From Celoporthe dispersa (lineage: Eukaryota; Ascomycota; Sordariomycetes; Diaporthales; Cryphonectriaceae), in the NCBI GenBank assembly GCA_016584495.1, contig WAID01000007.1, positions 3,582,001 to 3,646,000 of the forward strand: DNA of 64,000 bases, read 5' to 3'. Numbering within the stretch: position 1 is the stretch's first letter; every line of letters starts with the position of its first letter. Positions 46,578-58,617 of this stretch are shown piece by piece. A program made the translations under genes and the position numbers. Below the pieces are notes generated by a model that was not told the origin of the DNA, did not search any database, and saw only the letters and a list, made by a program, of their open reading frames with translations.

Positions 46578-49500
46578 CTAGAAGCCTGAGTAGCCGGTTG
46601 GTTGGGGAGCGAAGCCATTCGGTGCGCCGAACGCTGCGGGAGAGGCACGGCCAGTGTTGGCAGCGGGGCCAGCAGTGATCATGAGTCGGTTGCCCAGGAT
46701 GGGCGTGTTGTCTTCGACCTTCTCCTGCTCCTTCTCCCTTGCCTTGCGGGCCTCATTGTCAATCTTCAGCTGAGCAAGCTCCTTGGTCTGCTGCGAGAGC
46801 ATGTTGATCATGTATGGCATGGTGAAGTCATGCAAGCCGTTGCGCCACGAGAGCTCGAGGACCGTGTCAGGACGAATGAGATCGTAGCAGGCATACAGCA
46901 TGCCGACGTAGCATTCGCGATTGCCAACATCGACAAACTAGGAATTGGTTAGCATCGAACAGAAGAAGAGGGAGAGAGATTCCAAGATGATTTCGTGGTG
47001 GCGACTCACGTAGCGCAGCAGATCTTCCACAACCTCGGACTTGGTTGACATGGCAGAGGTCTCGATGGCATCCTTCCAGAGCTTGTCCTGCTTGGACAGA
47101 GCGATCGACTTCTCCCAGCGCTTGTTCTTGCGATAGATGCTGGCTGCGATCTGGCGGAAAAAGACCAGCTCGTGCTTCTCCAGGCGTGACGCAAGATCCA
47201 CAGCGTCGTAGTTGTCATAATTCTCGACGGAGTCCCGCAGGGTCTTGTAGTCCTCCTCCTCGATCAACAGATCGTTGATGGCGTCATTGACCGTACGCTT
47301 GTTTTGTGTCTGGACATTCAACAGGAAGGGCTTGATCAGTGGCAGGTTGTCAGACTTCTGGAACAAGCGAACAACCCGGTTCACATCAATGCGAGGGGTA
47401 AGGACCTGCAAGAGGTCGGTCAAGAGGGACGGGTGCTGCTCCAGGTAGAAGTTGATGGCCTTGTAGTAGATCTCGAGGTTAGCGACCTTGACGACCATCT
47501 CCTTGAACTGCTGGTGCTCCCAGGAGTTCTCTGGGCGCTCCATGACAGCAAGCGCAGCATTGTCGAACTCATCGTAGTGATAGTAGCAGAAAACGAGCTC
47601 TGGCCACAAGTTGGCCTCCTCACAGGCACGGATCATCTTTGGCATGTTCATTCGGCTCCAGAACAGCTTCAGGTGCTCCATCAGTCGCTCAGGGTGGTAC
47701 TTGGCCAGGGCAATTCCAAGCTCGGTGAACATGCCCATGTGCGCGCGCTCGAGGCCGAGACCCTGCTCCAAGAGGTTGATGAGCTCGTCAAAGTAGCCGT
47801 TGTACTCATACTGCTTCACGAGAGCTTGCAGCTCCTCGGCGTCGACGATCAGGTTCAGGCCGCAGATCTGGGCCAGACGGAACTCCTTCTTCTCCACGCA
47901 GGCACCGTGGACTTGCTTCCACACTCGGATGTTGTTCGCCTTGCGAGCGCACTCCACAGCAGCTTGGTAGTCCTCGAGGTGGACCAGAGTAGTGGCGAGC
48001 TTAGCCCAGTTGGAGATGCTGGAGAAGAAGATCTTGGCAGCTTCGTAGAATCCCTCCTCGTAGGCCTTGTCACCGGACTCCTCAATGTTCGCCACATTGG
48101 TGCCGCGCAAGAAATCTTCCAGCTCGCCAAGCTGCTCCAGGCGGGCATAGCAGAAGGCAAGGGCAGTATCAATCTCTGGCTCCCGCAGAGTCTTGCGGGC
48201 CATGCGGAGATACTGAACAAGCTCTTCGTTCTTGCCAGCATGGGTTGCGATCTCGATGACCTCGGCGTAGTTCTTGGGATCATCGGCCTTGATGTAGGAC
48301 TCAATGGCGTCACTGACGCGCAGACCATCAAGCTGAGCCTTCGCTACCTTGGACCAGACCTCAGGCAGATCGACGTCCTCGGCGTATGCCTGAGCCCGGT
48401 CTATGCTAACGACATGTTCGACCAGAACATTGACAGCGCCAGCCTTGTCGCCGATCTTCTTGAAGATCTCAAATGCCTCCTCATACAATCCGACGTTGAT
48501 GCAGGAAGTAGAGATCTCTTCTGCGTCGAAGGCGTCCAGACGGTGTACATAGTCCATCACACGGGCCTTGTCCGCCTTCGCAGCAGTGAACATAAGCAGG
48601 TTCTGCAGGTTCTGGTTGTCGCTGAACGGGCTAGGCTCCAGAACAATCTTCTCGAGAAGCTCGATCAGCTCACCAGGCAGGTCAGCTTTCAGGAAGCACG
48701 AGACTGCCTGGGAGACCTTGGCCGGATCGGTTGACTCGGGCACAGCCGTGGAGATGACTTGGTCAATGACAGACCGGCGGTGAAGGTTGTTCTCGCTGAG
48801 AACAAACGACCAGAGCTCCTCATCGGCCCGCTCAAGCAGATAACGTGCCTGAGCCCGATACATGGCATTCTCGTTGGTAATGTTGACCAACTCCAGGTCA
48901 TTTTGGCCCTTGCTGTATGCGATATATGCGAGGTTAGGATCTCGCTTCTCGCAGTACTTGCCGACAACCAGAGTGTCGTATTGATCGTTCTCCTTGAGGA
49001 ACTTCTCCGGGTTGTTGTTCGAGTCAATATAGATCTTTGCCAGTGCGTTGTACACAGCCTGCTGCTGGTTGCCAGAGGCAAGGGTGGCCTCCAGGAAGGG
49101 CAGGAGAAGCTTGAGGCGGTTACGCGACTCCACCTCGGCCACCAGCTCATCAATCGGAACCGAGGCAGCGTTGATCGTCGAGAGCAGGTTCTTAATGATG
49201 CTCTCGTCGCAGTCAACATCGAGGAGGCCGCCAATGACAGCAGGAGCCCGCGCAGGGTTAACGCGCTGGACATATGTCTCGATGGACTGGAACTGCTGGT
49301 TCTGGTAAAGGTACAGGATGAGGTCGTGGACGAAGTTGTGTCTGTCGCACACTATTATGAGCGGCAGCTGCTCCGAAAGCCTGGCCTCCTTCAGGAAGTT
49401 CTTGACCTTCTCCGGGTTGTAGTAGTTGCTGTCTCGGCAGATACGCTCGACCTCGTTGAATTGGCCGATCTTCGTCGCGGCCTCGATGTACTTGAAGTGG

Positions 49501-51860
49501 ACATCAGGGCTCTCTGACAGGTTGACGATGCTGCCCAGGTAGTAGAAGAGACCCTCAGCGGTCTTGTACTTCTCGAAGAGGTCGATGAGGCGCTCGGGAC
49601 CAAGAAGGTCAGAGTATTTCGTGGCGACCTGGATGACGGACTGCAGGTTCTGACGGATGTTGTGCTTCAGCATGGCGTCGAGGCAGTCGATGGACTGCTC
49701 AACGGAGAGCTTGCCGAAGAAGGTGACCAGCCAGTCGGCGTTGAAGTTTGGAGCACTCGAGATGTTGACAACAACTCGCTTGACCGCAGCAGGATCCTCA
49801 TAGAGCTCCAGAGCCTTCTGCATTAGGCCAGCCTGCTCGCAAAGGGTTGCGATCCGCGTCTTATCGAAGTGTGAGAACATGTCATTACCCAGGATGGCAT
49901 CTGCGACCTGAGGGGCATGCATCAGATTCATCTCCAGGAGGCGGGTCTGGAGGTGGCCCTGCTCGGGCTTGTTGTCCTTGAGAGCATCAAGCAAGAAGGC
50001 GGTAGCTTGCTGGACCATTCCCTGGGACTGGAACACGTCGACGACACGCTCGATGTCGACCAGAGAGCCCTGGGGCTGGTTGACGAGAGCAGTGGCGAAT
50101 TCTGCACCCTTCTCAGGGTTGCTGCGGACAATGTGCTGCAGCAGGCCAACCCAGTCTGGCGAGTAGCCAGTCTGCTGGACATAGGGCAGAATCTTATCGA
50201 ACTGGCCCGTCTCGGCAAGACCAGCGACAACCTTGTGGGGAATGTTGGCCTTCAGGTAGATGGTGAGCGCCATGTTGATGTCGTGAGGTCGCACGAGGTC
50301 ACCAAGCTGCTCTGAGCAGTCGAGCTTACCCTCCTTGAGCCACTTCTCCAGCAGATTATTCCTATTCTGTGCGAGAACCGGCTGGGCAAGCTCGAGGGTC
50401 TCGTGCTGGTTCAGCACGCCCTTGTCCAGGAGCATACCGAAATACTGCAGGATGAAGGACATCTGCCCAGGCTGCGCCGGAAGGCGCTTGAACTTCTCAA
50501 TAGTGGCGGGAGTACGGAGGAAGCCACGAGGCGAGCCGGCGGCAACCTTGGCGGCAGCCACGTAATCTCCAGAGTTGAAAAGCTGATCAAATTGCTGGGC
50601 ATACAGGTTGTCTGCACCAGGCAGTCCAGCCCGGGAAGCCATCTTGATAGCCATCTCCGTATTCGCGGGGTTCTGTAGCAGGTACTGGATGACAGTGTTG
50701 TCATCAACCGAGACGAACAGCACCTGGCCCTTGCGGTTGATACCCACGATGCCAGTGGAGTCATTGTCCGCACACGAGGTGAAGATGGTCTCGCTTGAAA
50801 TGCGGTTCATGAAGATGCACTGGCCAGTCTCGAGATCGTACAGGTGGATGAAACCGTACTTGGTGACGAGGTAGATGACGCCGTACTTTTGGGAGACCTG
50901 CATCGCGACGGGGAAGTCGTTGACAGCCTCTGGCGGGAAGAAGACGTCGACGGCCTTCTTGGGGAAGACAGGGTTGGTCTCGGCGTGGTCGACCTCTACG
51001 ATGTGGAGTTTCGCACCGCTGGCCGTCCGTACGGAGAATGTGAAGAGCTTGGTATCTTGGGGGGCACCGTCCAGGCGCAGGGTGCCGAATGAGGCAGCGT
51101 GGCCCTCGATCGCCTGGCTGATGCCGCGGTCCTTGGAGTAGAGCTGCATCTGGCCCACGACGCGGCCCTGGTCCTGCTTGATGCCCACGACGACCATCCA
51201 CTTGCCGTCGCTGTTAACGCGGTAGTTGATGATCTGACACGACTACGAGTTTATCAGTATGCGCACCATCTATCTTCTTCTTTCCCTTCCACGTGTATAC
51301 TTACGTTCAGGTTTGCGTGCCGGTCCGTGATCTTGACGGGCGTCTGTTGGTTCTCGTCGAAGACGTCCCAGTGGTAGATGGCAGCATCCGTGACAAGGCC
51401 AAGCGAGCTCTCGCTGATCCACTTCCAGAATACGACATCCTCGTTCATGGTCGCAGACTTCAGCTTCTTCTTATTGTCCAGGTCGAAGATCTGCACTGTT
51501 CTCGATTGGGCCTTGAGGGCGATGATGTTGAGGTGCCAGTGCATGATAGCACTATCGGCCTTGATGGGGCGCCGGGTCACATTGTTGCCGTTCTTGAGGT
51601 CGATGATAACGACTTCAGGTGATGCGGCTTCGTTCTTCTTCTCGCGTATGCAGATGTAGTGATCTGACTCGAGGGTCTAGACGGCACAAGATGGGCAGGT
51701 CAGCGCACTGGAAGCTCGACTGGCAGCTCGGACGGGGGGGAGGGGGGAGAGATGGTGTCTGGCCAGGACGTACACAGGAATTGAAACCGATGGCAGCAGT
51801 ATCAACGCCTACGCTGTTGAGCTGCAGCACCTCTGTGAACTTGATGGGTAGAGGCGCCAT
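46578..51860 (-). CDS. CHC1: Clathrin heavy chain
   Basis: Coat protein of endocytic and Golgi-derived vesicles; three heavy chains form the triskelion. Four exons on the minus strand: 51774-51860, 51305-51676, 47010-51242 and 46578-46937. They splice through introns with GTACGT, GTAAGT and GTGAGT donors to 1683 residues, the expected size. The start MAPLPIKFTEVLQLNSVGVD and the N-terminal beta-propeller (residues to about 330, e.g. GLVTDAAIYHWDVFDENQQT) are followed by the linker and the alpha-solenoid of clathrin repeats. The end of the leg (YFVDVGNRECYVGMLYACYD) leads into the trimerisation region. The tail ends PQPTGYSGF. All splice junctions restore strongly conserved sequence. The long plus-strand frames opposite are antisense shadows. 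Confidence 0.97.
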
Positions 51861-52525
51861 GTTGACGTGCGCCAGCTCGCGCGGAGCGAAACGGTGTTCA
51901 AGACCAGGTCAGACGAGTTTCGCAGATCGCGATGGTGGCAGTTGGGGGGGGGGAGGGGTGGCGGAGGAGACTGCTGCAGGAGAGGAGGGGAAGGCAGCAG
52001 TTTGACTTTGTCAGAGAGACGGCAGGAAGGAAGGAGGAAAGACTGGCGCAACGGAGGAAGGTGTCTTGTTCGTTATGTGGTGCCTGAGCAGCTTGCTGCC
52101 AGGGTCGGGGCGCGATGGCAGGAAAGGGGTTGTGGGGGTCAGGAGAGAAATACAACAACTGTGGTGAGTCGAAAAGAATCAAGGATCAATCAGATCTGAC
52201 CACAGCTGAGCCTTCCTCGTGGAATTAGGGACAAAAGAGGGACACCAGTGGTTGTGGAGAGGTAGAGGTGTGATGGAATTAGGTGGGTGGTTTTTAAGGT
52301 GTAGTAGGCCAGCTTGAGGTGCGCGAGAGATGAACTTCTGGCTACCTGTTACCTATTACCACAATAGACTGGAATCTCCCTGACGCAGCTACCAACGCAC
52401 AGGCCATGAGCTATAAACCCCTGCCTGCCACTCAAGGCGCAGGGCATGGAGCAGTGCACTAAGCCAAAGTGAGCATCGGCCAGAGCTGCTTACATAAAGC
52501 TGCAGCACCCCTGTTCAGCAGTGGA

Positions 52526-52553
52526 AGTTGGCAGTTGGCAGTTGGCAGTTGGG
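52526..52553. repeat. Four tandem AGTTGGC units
   Basis: Three perfect copies and one with a final mismatch of a 7-base unit, in the spacer upstream of the clathrin gene. Confidence 0.85.
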
Positions 52554-52773
52554 AGGTTCCAAGAATAGCCGCCACCAGCCCTCCATTCGTGCCATTGACT
52601 CACTGGATGGGTTGTCAGGGAATTTTGATACTCAGAGCCTTGCAGCCTGTAGATGGCTGCATGACACTTGCTCTCTACATGTTGTCAGTAGTCTCTACTG
52701 GCCTCCATATTTCTCAGTCATTCAGATTGAAAATGTAAGCATTTGTTGATAATTGGCATGCATCATGTATCTG

Positions 52774-52792
52774 TATATATATATATATATAT
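52774..52792. repeat. (TA)n microsatellite
   Basis: Nineteen bases of perfect TA repeat just beyond the stop codon of the SSU1-like gene. Confidence 0.85.
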
Positions 52793-52814
52793 ACACAGCA
52801 TAATCACATTATGT

Positions 52815-54360
52815 TTATCTGGATGGTAACTGTTTTACTACCTTCTCCCCCGGTTGGGCCTGTGGCAGATTTCTCAGGCAGGGGGCATAGAAGAGCTTAC
52901 CACTCCAGGCTCCCCTCGCCGTACCTGCTGCAACAACACACCACAGTAAGATGACGGCCACACTGAAGATCGTGCCTAGGACCTTGAAGAACATGCTGGG
53001 CATCTCGGTGCCGAATGTGATGGTGCTGATCGAGAAGACGCCCAGGGGGAACGTGAACCCCCACCAGCCCATGTTGAACGGGAACGGCCTCGCAGACCAG
53101 ATGGCCGCCAGCGCGAACAGCATCCACACGATCCCGAACCCCCACATGACCAGCGCCACCAGCAGGCCTATCACGTACAGCATATCGCCGGCGGCAGGGA
53201 CGTGGGCAAGCACCTCGGCCCGGGGCAGCAGCTCGCGGGCCACCTTGCCCTGGTAGAAGATGGTGTAGCCGCCCATGCCCAGCGGCCCCAGGGGCAGGAA
53301 GCTGCTCACGATGATCTCGCGCGGGGGCAGCTTGTGCAGGGCGAGGCGCTGGTAGTACATGACCAGCACGGCCATCGCGAAGGGCGTCGCCATCCCCCAC
53401 ATGACGTAGCTGGTAACCAGCGTGCCCAGCGCGTGGCCCGGCAGGCCGATGCGCAGCAGCAGCTCGGCGACCTCGGCGCCCGCCCCGGGAGGCCACAATG
53501 GTCGCCGCGATGGGGAGCAGCTGGGCCGCCGTGATGCGGTCCAGCTGGTTCTGGTGGCTCTCGGACATGAGCAGGAACATGAGGCTGACGGTCACGGCGA
53601 AGGCCGCAACGCTGTCGATCATCCAGGCGACCCAGGCCAGGATCACGGACCAGCGGCCCCAGTACGGGCAGCAGAGGAATAACAAGCTCTCCACCAGAGT
53701 CGCGAAGCCCATGGGGATGGTCCCCAGGAAGAGGGAGTTTGTCGGGTCGCGGATCATTACGGTCCATATCTCGGGGTAGAGGGTGTAGCGCAGGATGGAG
53801 ATGACAAGAGCGGTGGTGAAGATGATGGTGTTGAGCACGAAGAATATCACCGACAGCCAGTACAACCAGGCAGCTTGGAAGGGAATCGTGATCAGGAGCA
53901 GAGAAACCACACCTGTGCCCATCGTCGTGCTGAACCACGACGGAGAGAAGTTCCGGACGACACGACGCCAGCCCCGTTCATACTTGGATACGAATTGGCT
54001 CGTCTCCGGGTCCGAAGTCCTATCGAGGCCTCCTGTGTCACCTGCTGGGTTGGAAACGTCGTTGTGCCTATCCGAGTCATCGCTGTGGACAACTCGATCG
54101 CTGCTAGTATTGCTGCAGGAGCTGGACGTGACTTGGAGCTGCGGAGGTGCCGACGTCGTGCCTGGTCGCTGGCCTTGGTCTCTCTCGTAGCAGCTGTCAG
54201 GGCCATGGCTACTATATCTCGAGATTGCTGAGCTCAGGGGCGCTGTCATGGCAGGGTTGTTGGAGGCCATTCGCTCAAGTTCTGCCTCGTCGCCCTCCAT
54301 GTTGGCCCGGCCAGTACGATCTCTCGAGACCATCGTCTCCAGGTCTTTGTCGCGGTTCAT
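52815..54360 (-). CDS. TDT-family membrane transporter, SSU1 sulfite pump / Mae1 type, one apparent frameshift
   Basis: Plasma-membrane transporter of the tellurite-resistance/dicarboxylate (voltage-dependent anion channel) family; fungal members export sulfite (Ssu1) or carry malate (Mae1). A long Ser/Asp-rich cytosolic N-terminus precedes the hallmark NFSPSWFSTTMGTGVVSLLL, and NSLFLGTIPMGFATLVESLL looks Ssu1-like. About ten hydrophobic segments follow. The frame breaks in the middle of the membrane domain. At 53487-53490 the coding strand reads TCCC where TCC would keep ...ATIVAS-GAGAEVAELLLR... in frame. Removing one base gives 514 residues, a normal size. I placed the start at the Met of MNRDKDLETMVSRDRT (54360), but an in-frame ATG at 54498 is possible. 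It lies 422 bp downstream of the MBL-fold gene on the same strand. Substrate is not certain. Confidence 0.85.
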
Positions 54361-54782
54361 GGCTGCATGGACGGCATCTGAAGAGACTTTACGATGCTCG
54401 TCATTGAAGAAGTCAAAATATACTGAAAAGTAAGTATTGGTCAAAGACAGCAGCCGTAGTAGCCGCAGTAGCCGTAAGTAGCCCGCCTCTATCTCCAACG
54501 GCTCCGGCGCTCGGCTTCGCGACCCATACTTATGCCGGCCAGCGCCTTCTTACTAGCTCATCAGTGCCAAGGAAGCACCTGAGGGTGACTCTAGTGGGAC
54601 GCGTGTACTGCTGTAACGCACCCTGTGTACTAATGTACTACCGCCAAAGCTCCCTATACTTGGGACAGTAAATCAACTTCCACTACAGGGTGGCAGGCTG
54701 TGTTCATCTTCGCCAAGGTTCGTTTTCTCAAACAACACAAGACCTCTCAAAAGAAAAAAAAATATCGAGGCATATCTGCAGG
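54361..54782. promoter_or_regulatory. Promoter of the SSU1-like gene
   Basis: The 420 bp between two minus-strand genes contain short GTAGCCG-type direct repeats at 54450-54482, inside the possible N-terminal extension of the transporter. Nothing else is recognisable. Confidence 0.4.
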
Positions 54783-55841
54783 CTATGTGAGGACAAAATT
54801 TGCCCCGTTGGCAACCTCAACCAGGTTCGGCCGTCTGCTCTCTCCCTTCTTGGAGTCAGAGCCGTTACCTCTCTCATCCACCGACCTCGCGACATCGTGC
54901 GTTCCTATCAAGCGCATGACGATGCCGACGTACTTGAACAGCATATCATGCGAGCGGACCCAATACTTGGGCCTGGCTAGTTCCTCGAGGGCCAGACTCC
55001 CATTCAGCCCTAGTGTTGTCGCCCTCCCGAGTGCGAAGCTATCCTTGAGAGCCGCCAGCATGGCCAGGACCGTGAGCGGCGGGCCCGCTGCCCTGGCTGC
55101 TGGTGATGCGTCACTATCTGCGGCGCCCAGCAGAGCACGCACGTTCGGTAGGTCAGCTCTGATGCCGTGCGGCGAGTTCAGCAGCAGCTCGTGCTGTCTG
55201 TGCCCGCCATCGCCGTCGTGCGACCAGACGATAGCCGTGGCGAAATTCAGCACGGCGTGACCCTTGAGCCGGAACACACTCAGCCATCCCGGGAGGAGCC
55301 CGCCGGGGTGCAGAGACTGCCATCCTTCCTGCTCGCTGGCGGGATCGAAGTCGTGCATGGTGGTGACGCTCTTGAAGTGGTCCCAGCCGCGAATCGTCGT
55401 GGCCGCCTCGGGCGTGGTAAAGACGGGGATATCTGGGTCGAACGTGACGAGGCTGGGCTGGTGCATGTGGTCGAGGTAGTGGAAGTGTACGAATATCGCG
55501 TCGACTACGATCTTGTCTTTGGGGATACCTGCGATCTCAGTGTCCGCAGCAGCATCCTCGATCTGTCGTGCGATGGCGTCCACGCCGGCGCCATGAGTCG
55601 CTGCGGCGGTATCGAGCCGCTCGAGGCCGAGGAACCATGTCGAGAGAACACTGGTAGCACCGTTGAGCCATGGGTCCATCACGATGTGATAGTATTTCTT
55701 GCCTGTTTGGCCCGGTATCCCAGGCGCAGATGGTAAGGGAAAGGATAAGAGCCACGACTGATCGCCATTCAGCGAGGTCAAGACGGGTCGAAGAGGCCCT
55801 GCTGGGCCGTCCAGGTATTGCTTCAGGCTGGCAGATGACAT
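54783..55841 (-). CDS. Metallo-beta-lactamase-fold hydrolase-like protein
   Basis: A 352-residue protein without introns from the chosen Met (MSSASLKQYLDGPAGPL). An ATG 42 bases upstream would add 14 residues. The fold is suggested by a strand-rich start (WLLSFPLPSAPG...YYHIVMDPWLNG, with the conserved Asp). The motif FVHFHYLDHMHQPSL corresponds to the HxHxxDH metal-binding motif of the superfamily. Later HDF and a GHAVLNFATAIVW segment could supply further ligands. Many fungal genomes carry such proteins of unknown substrate. I cannot assign a pathway, and the neighbouring transporter gives no firm clue. Confidence 0.72.
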   Translation of the reverse strand: MSSASLKQYLDGPAGPLRPVLTSLNGDQSWLLSFPLPSAPGIPGQTGKKYYHIVMDPWLNGATSVLSTWFLGLERLDTAAATHGAGVDAIARQIEDAAADTEIAGIPKDKIVVDAIFVHFHYLDHMHQPSLVTFDPDIPVFTTPEAATTIRGWDHFKSVTTMHDFDPASEQEGWQSLHPGGLLPGWLSVFRLKGHAVLNFATAIVWSHDGDGGHRQHELLLNSPHGIRADLPNVRALLGAADSDASPAARAAGPPLTVLAMLAALKDSFALGRATTLGLNGSLALEELARPKYWVRSHDMLFKYVGIVMRLIGTHDVARSVDERGNGSDSKKGESRRPNLVEVANGANFVLT

Positions 55842-56873
55842 GGTGACGAAACGTGGTGGCTCTTGGAAGTAGGGGCAGAACATAGGAATAATGAACGATG
55901 AGAGAGGTGTTACACGAGAACCGCATGCTATTATATGCCCACTAGATAATGCCTACTTTGACCTAGCCAAGACAACGAACGAATCCATGGTGTCCTGTTT
56001 GACTCGATGGATCGTTCAGCTCGCATGTTTCTGGCATACTGCTTCTCAGCGCTAAGATCCTCAGGATTTGGATTCGACGTGTTCATGTCATGGCCTGCGC
56101 ATTATGGACAAGGATTGGGGCTGTCGGTCCACCAGAGCAGAGGAGGGATCTAAATTGGCTCAGTGATCCTTCTGGACACACCACCTCGTGGACAGCACGT
56201 GGCAACCTCATGGCCATTCGAGACACACACCTACGATTGTTGAGCCACGGTGACCTACTGGCCCAAGAGCTCAATGGACCAGGCCCTCTTAGAGAGCGAA
56301 GAACACCCCTCCGTGTCCGTGCTCCTCTCCGAACGCGCCCGTCATGCACACAATAGATGTACGTTCAATCATTGCGACCCATCCCATACCTCGAAGGCGA
56401 GGGAAACGCCGCACCCAAGATTGTCCGCTGGATGTCTGATCTCCATTCTGTCCGAAAAACTTCAGCAGTCCTGGGCGCGTCCAACAAGCCCATATGGGTC
56501 GAAGGATGCACCTCGTGACGAATTTTGTGTTTTCGAGAATGTGATTATTTGCGTTGTTCAATTTTTTTGAAGAGAAGAAAAGAGAGAAAAAGAGTAAAAA
56601 TTTCGCGAAGAGCCGCGAAGTTTTTATGGTTGGTTAGGCCATGTGGGGCCCCCTGCCTTGCGGCTGCTTATCGATAAGCGCAGCATGCAGAGCCGCCCCT
56701 GCGCCAGCAAGCCACGGACATATGAGGGACTTGAAGCCAATGTTGGGAAGGGCCAACTACCGAACCAACTGACAATTGCGACGGCGAGATATCTCCCTGC
56801 AACACGAGTTCTCCACGCTCACAACTCAAAAAAATAAATTCTCTCGAAGCTCGGGGCGTATCTGTTCTTAGCC
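55842..56873. other. Intergenic region with two divergent promoters
   Basis: About 1 kb between divergent genes, with only short unsupported frames. A-rich sequence near 56565-56610 and 56825-56840 may belong to the promoter and leader of the downstream gene. Confidence 0.4.
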
Positions 56874-57751
56874 ATGGCGAACACGGTACGGACATTACCA
56901 AAGTTTCTTCTCCCACGGCTCAGCTGGACTGCTCCTGTGGGACAGACCTTCGCGAGAGCTTCGACGGCTTCGGTGCAGATGAGCAATTGTGGACCGTGGC
57001 AACACGCAGCGAGGTCCTTTCACACCGACAGAGCACATCTGGGGAGACCCATCGAAGGATCTGTTAGATGGAATGTGCAGCAGCCCTGCCTCCGGAGAGC
57101 CTTCCACGCCTCACCTACAAGACGGAGAGATCACCACTTCGACACACTGAAGTTCGTCCAGCGTCTACAAAGCGAGGGGTTCACGGAAGAGCAGTCCGTA
57201 GCCATGATGAAAGTTCTCAACGACGTCATCCAGGAAAGGTCAGCATCATCGCCCGGGCCCCCATGTGTTGCCTCCACGGTCCCCTGCGCAAGCACAAGCT
57301 GACGTCTTCCTTCTTGAACAGCATCCAGAACCTGACCCGCACAATGGTCCTACGCGAGGACGCTGCGCGCGCAACCTACACCCAAAAGGTCGACTTTGCC
57401 AAGCTGCGCTCCGAGCTCCTGTCCGCCGACAGCACTGAGTCGAACGCGACGCGCGCCGCCCACGAGCGGCTGACCAACGACATCGCCAAGCTGAACAACC
57501 GGCTCAAGGACGAGATCGGGCGGACGCAGGCTAGCGTGCGCCTCGACCTGAACCTGGAAAAGGGCCGCATCAGGGAGGAGGCGGTGTCGCAGGAGCTGCG
57601 CATCAAGGAGACCGAGACCAAGATCGAGCAGGAGGCCGGCGGCCTGAGGCAGCAGCTGGAGCAGGTGAAGTTCCAGACCCTGCAGTGGCTGATTGGTGTG
57701 TGCACTGGTTTCGCAGCCCTGACACTTGGTGCTTGGCGGCTGTTGATGTGA
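56874..57751 (+). CDS. Mitochondrial coiled-coil inner-membrane protein, DUF1640 / MCUR1-Fmp32 type
   Basis: Family members are mitochondrial inner-membrane proteins linked to respiratory-chain assembly (yeast Fmp32) or calcium-uniporter regulation (human MCUR1). Exons 56874-57238 and 57322-57751, joined across an 83-nt intron (GTCAGC...AACAG), encode 264 residues. The N-terminal 80 residues are basic and hydroxylated, fitting a presequence with a cleavage-like RAFHAS segment. The domain starts HFDTLKFVQRLQSEGFTEEQ and continues MMKVLNDVIQESIQNLTR. A long coiled coil with Glu/Gln/Leu/Lys heptads follows, and then a C-terminal membrane helix (WLIGVCTGFAALTLGAWRLL) with almost no tail. The splice is supported by the conserved sequence on both sides. 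Confidence 0.87.
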
Positions 57752-58617
57752 GAAGGATGGTGTTTTGTGATGTGGATTGGAAGGCGGTGACCGCAATGAC
57801 CCCTTTAGTGGCATGCTTGAGGTTGAGACACAGGGGCGAGAAGCATCTATGAGGCTCTGCCTTGGGCATCCCCTGGAAGGTACAGCTGACGGCTGGGTAG
57901 GACGGTGATGCATCTTACAGACGGCTTGCAGAAAGCCACGAGGAATAAAATACCCAGACAAGAGGCATATATCCCCATCATATCAGCAACTTCCTTGCAT
58001 CTCTCGAGACATAAGGCTCACAACGGATCGTGCTGAGTACTACACCGTGATATGGATCCACTCTAAGGGCGGACAGAATCCATTTTACACAGGAGAACAA
58101 CATTGCAAATCACAGTCACTGGGACTCCAAGCAAAGAAGGGCCAGGGTGTTGCAGCCAAAAGTAGGTATGTTCTTTGCTGCCGCCTTCTATCTGTGAGGC
58201 TAATGAATATTTTCTAAAAACGTTCAACATACCAGCCATGCCCCGTCATCTCATTCATCCACAGTTTAACTAATGTCGTTTAAAAAACGAGAATTGACAC
58301 GAGCGGTCCTCATGCAGGTGATGATCTATTCCCCACATTCGTTCCTTGTTGTTCGCCCTACCGGATAACGCCAGGCTGCGTGGTGGTGTAGGTGTGCTCG
58401 ATGCAGAAAAAGAAGGAGAGAAGTCTGTCTGTATGTATGTATACATGTGGATGGGACGAGGCGATAGCGTGGTGTATTGGTATGTCGTCGAGAGGAGGTG
58501 AAGAGAAAGATTTCATCTTGTCAGTCCGCGCCGTGTTGCCCTTTGTTTTTTTTTCCTTCTTCTTTTCCCTGAAGGGCCCGCTCCAGGCCGGGTGCAAGAA
58601 TGGCTGATGACAAGCGC
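57752..58617. other. Convergent intergenic region before the pheromone gene
   Basis: About 865 bp without a gene, lying between convergent stop codons. A T-rich run at 58548-58566 is probably within the pheromone 3' UTR. Confidence 0.4.

Larger units (their letters stand above)
51861..52814. promoter_or_regulatory. Clathrin promoter and 3' region of the transporter gene
   Basis: About 950 bp with no gene. It should hold the clathrin promoter (purine-rich on the plus strand near 51945-52030, hence CT-rich in the clathrin leader) and the 3' UTR of the transporter. It also holds four tandem AGTTGGC units at 52526-52553 and a (TA)n stretch at 52774-52792. Confidence 0.45.

Noticed and set aside
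47304..48734. 476-codon plus-strand open frame
   Set aside because: It lies entirely opposite the clathrin heavy-chain exon. Its Leu/Val/Asp-rich composition is the expected antisense reading of clathrin codons.
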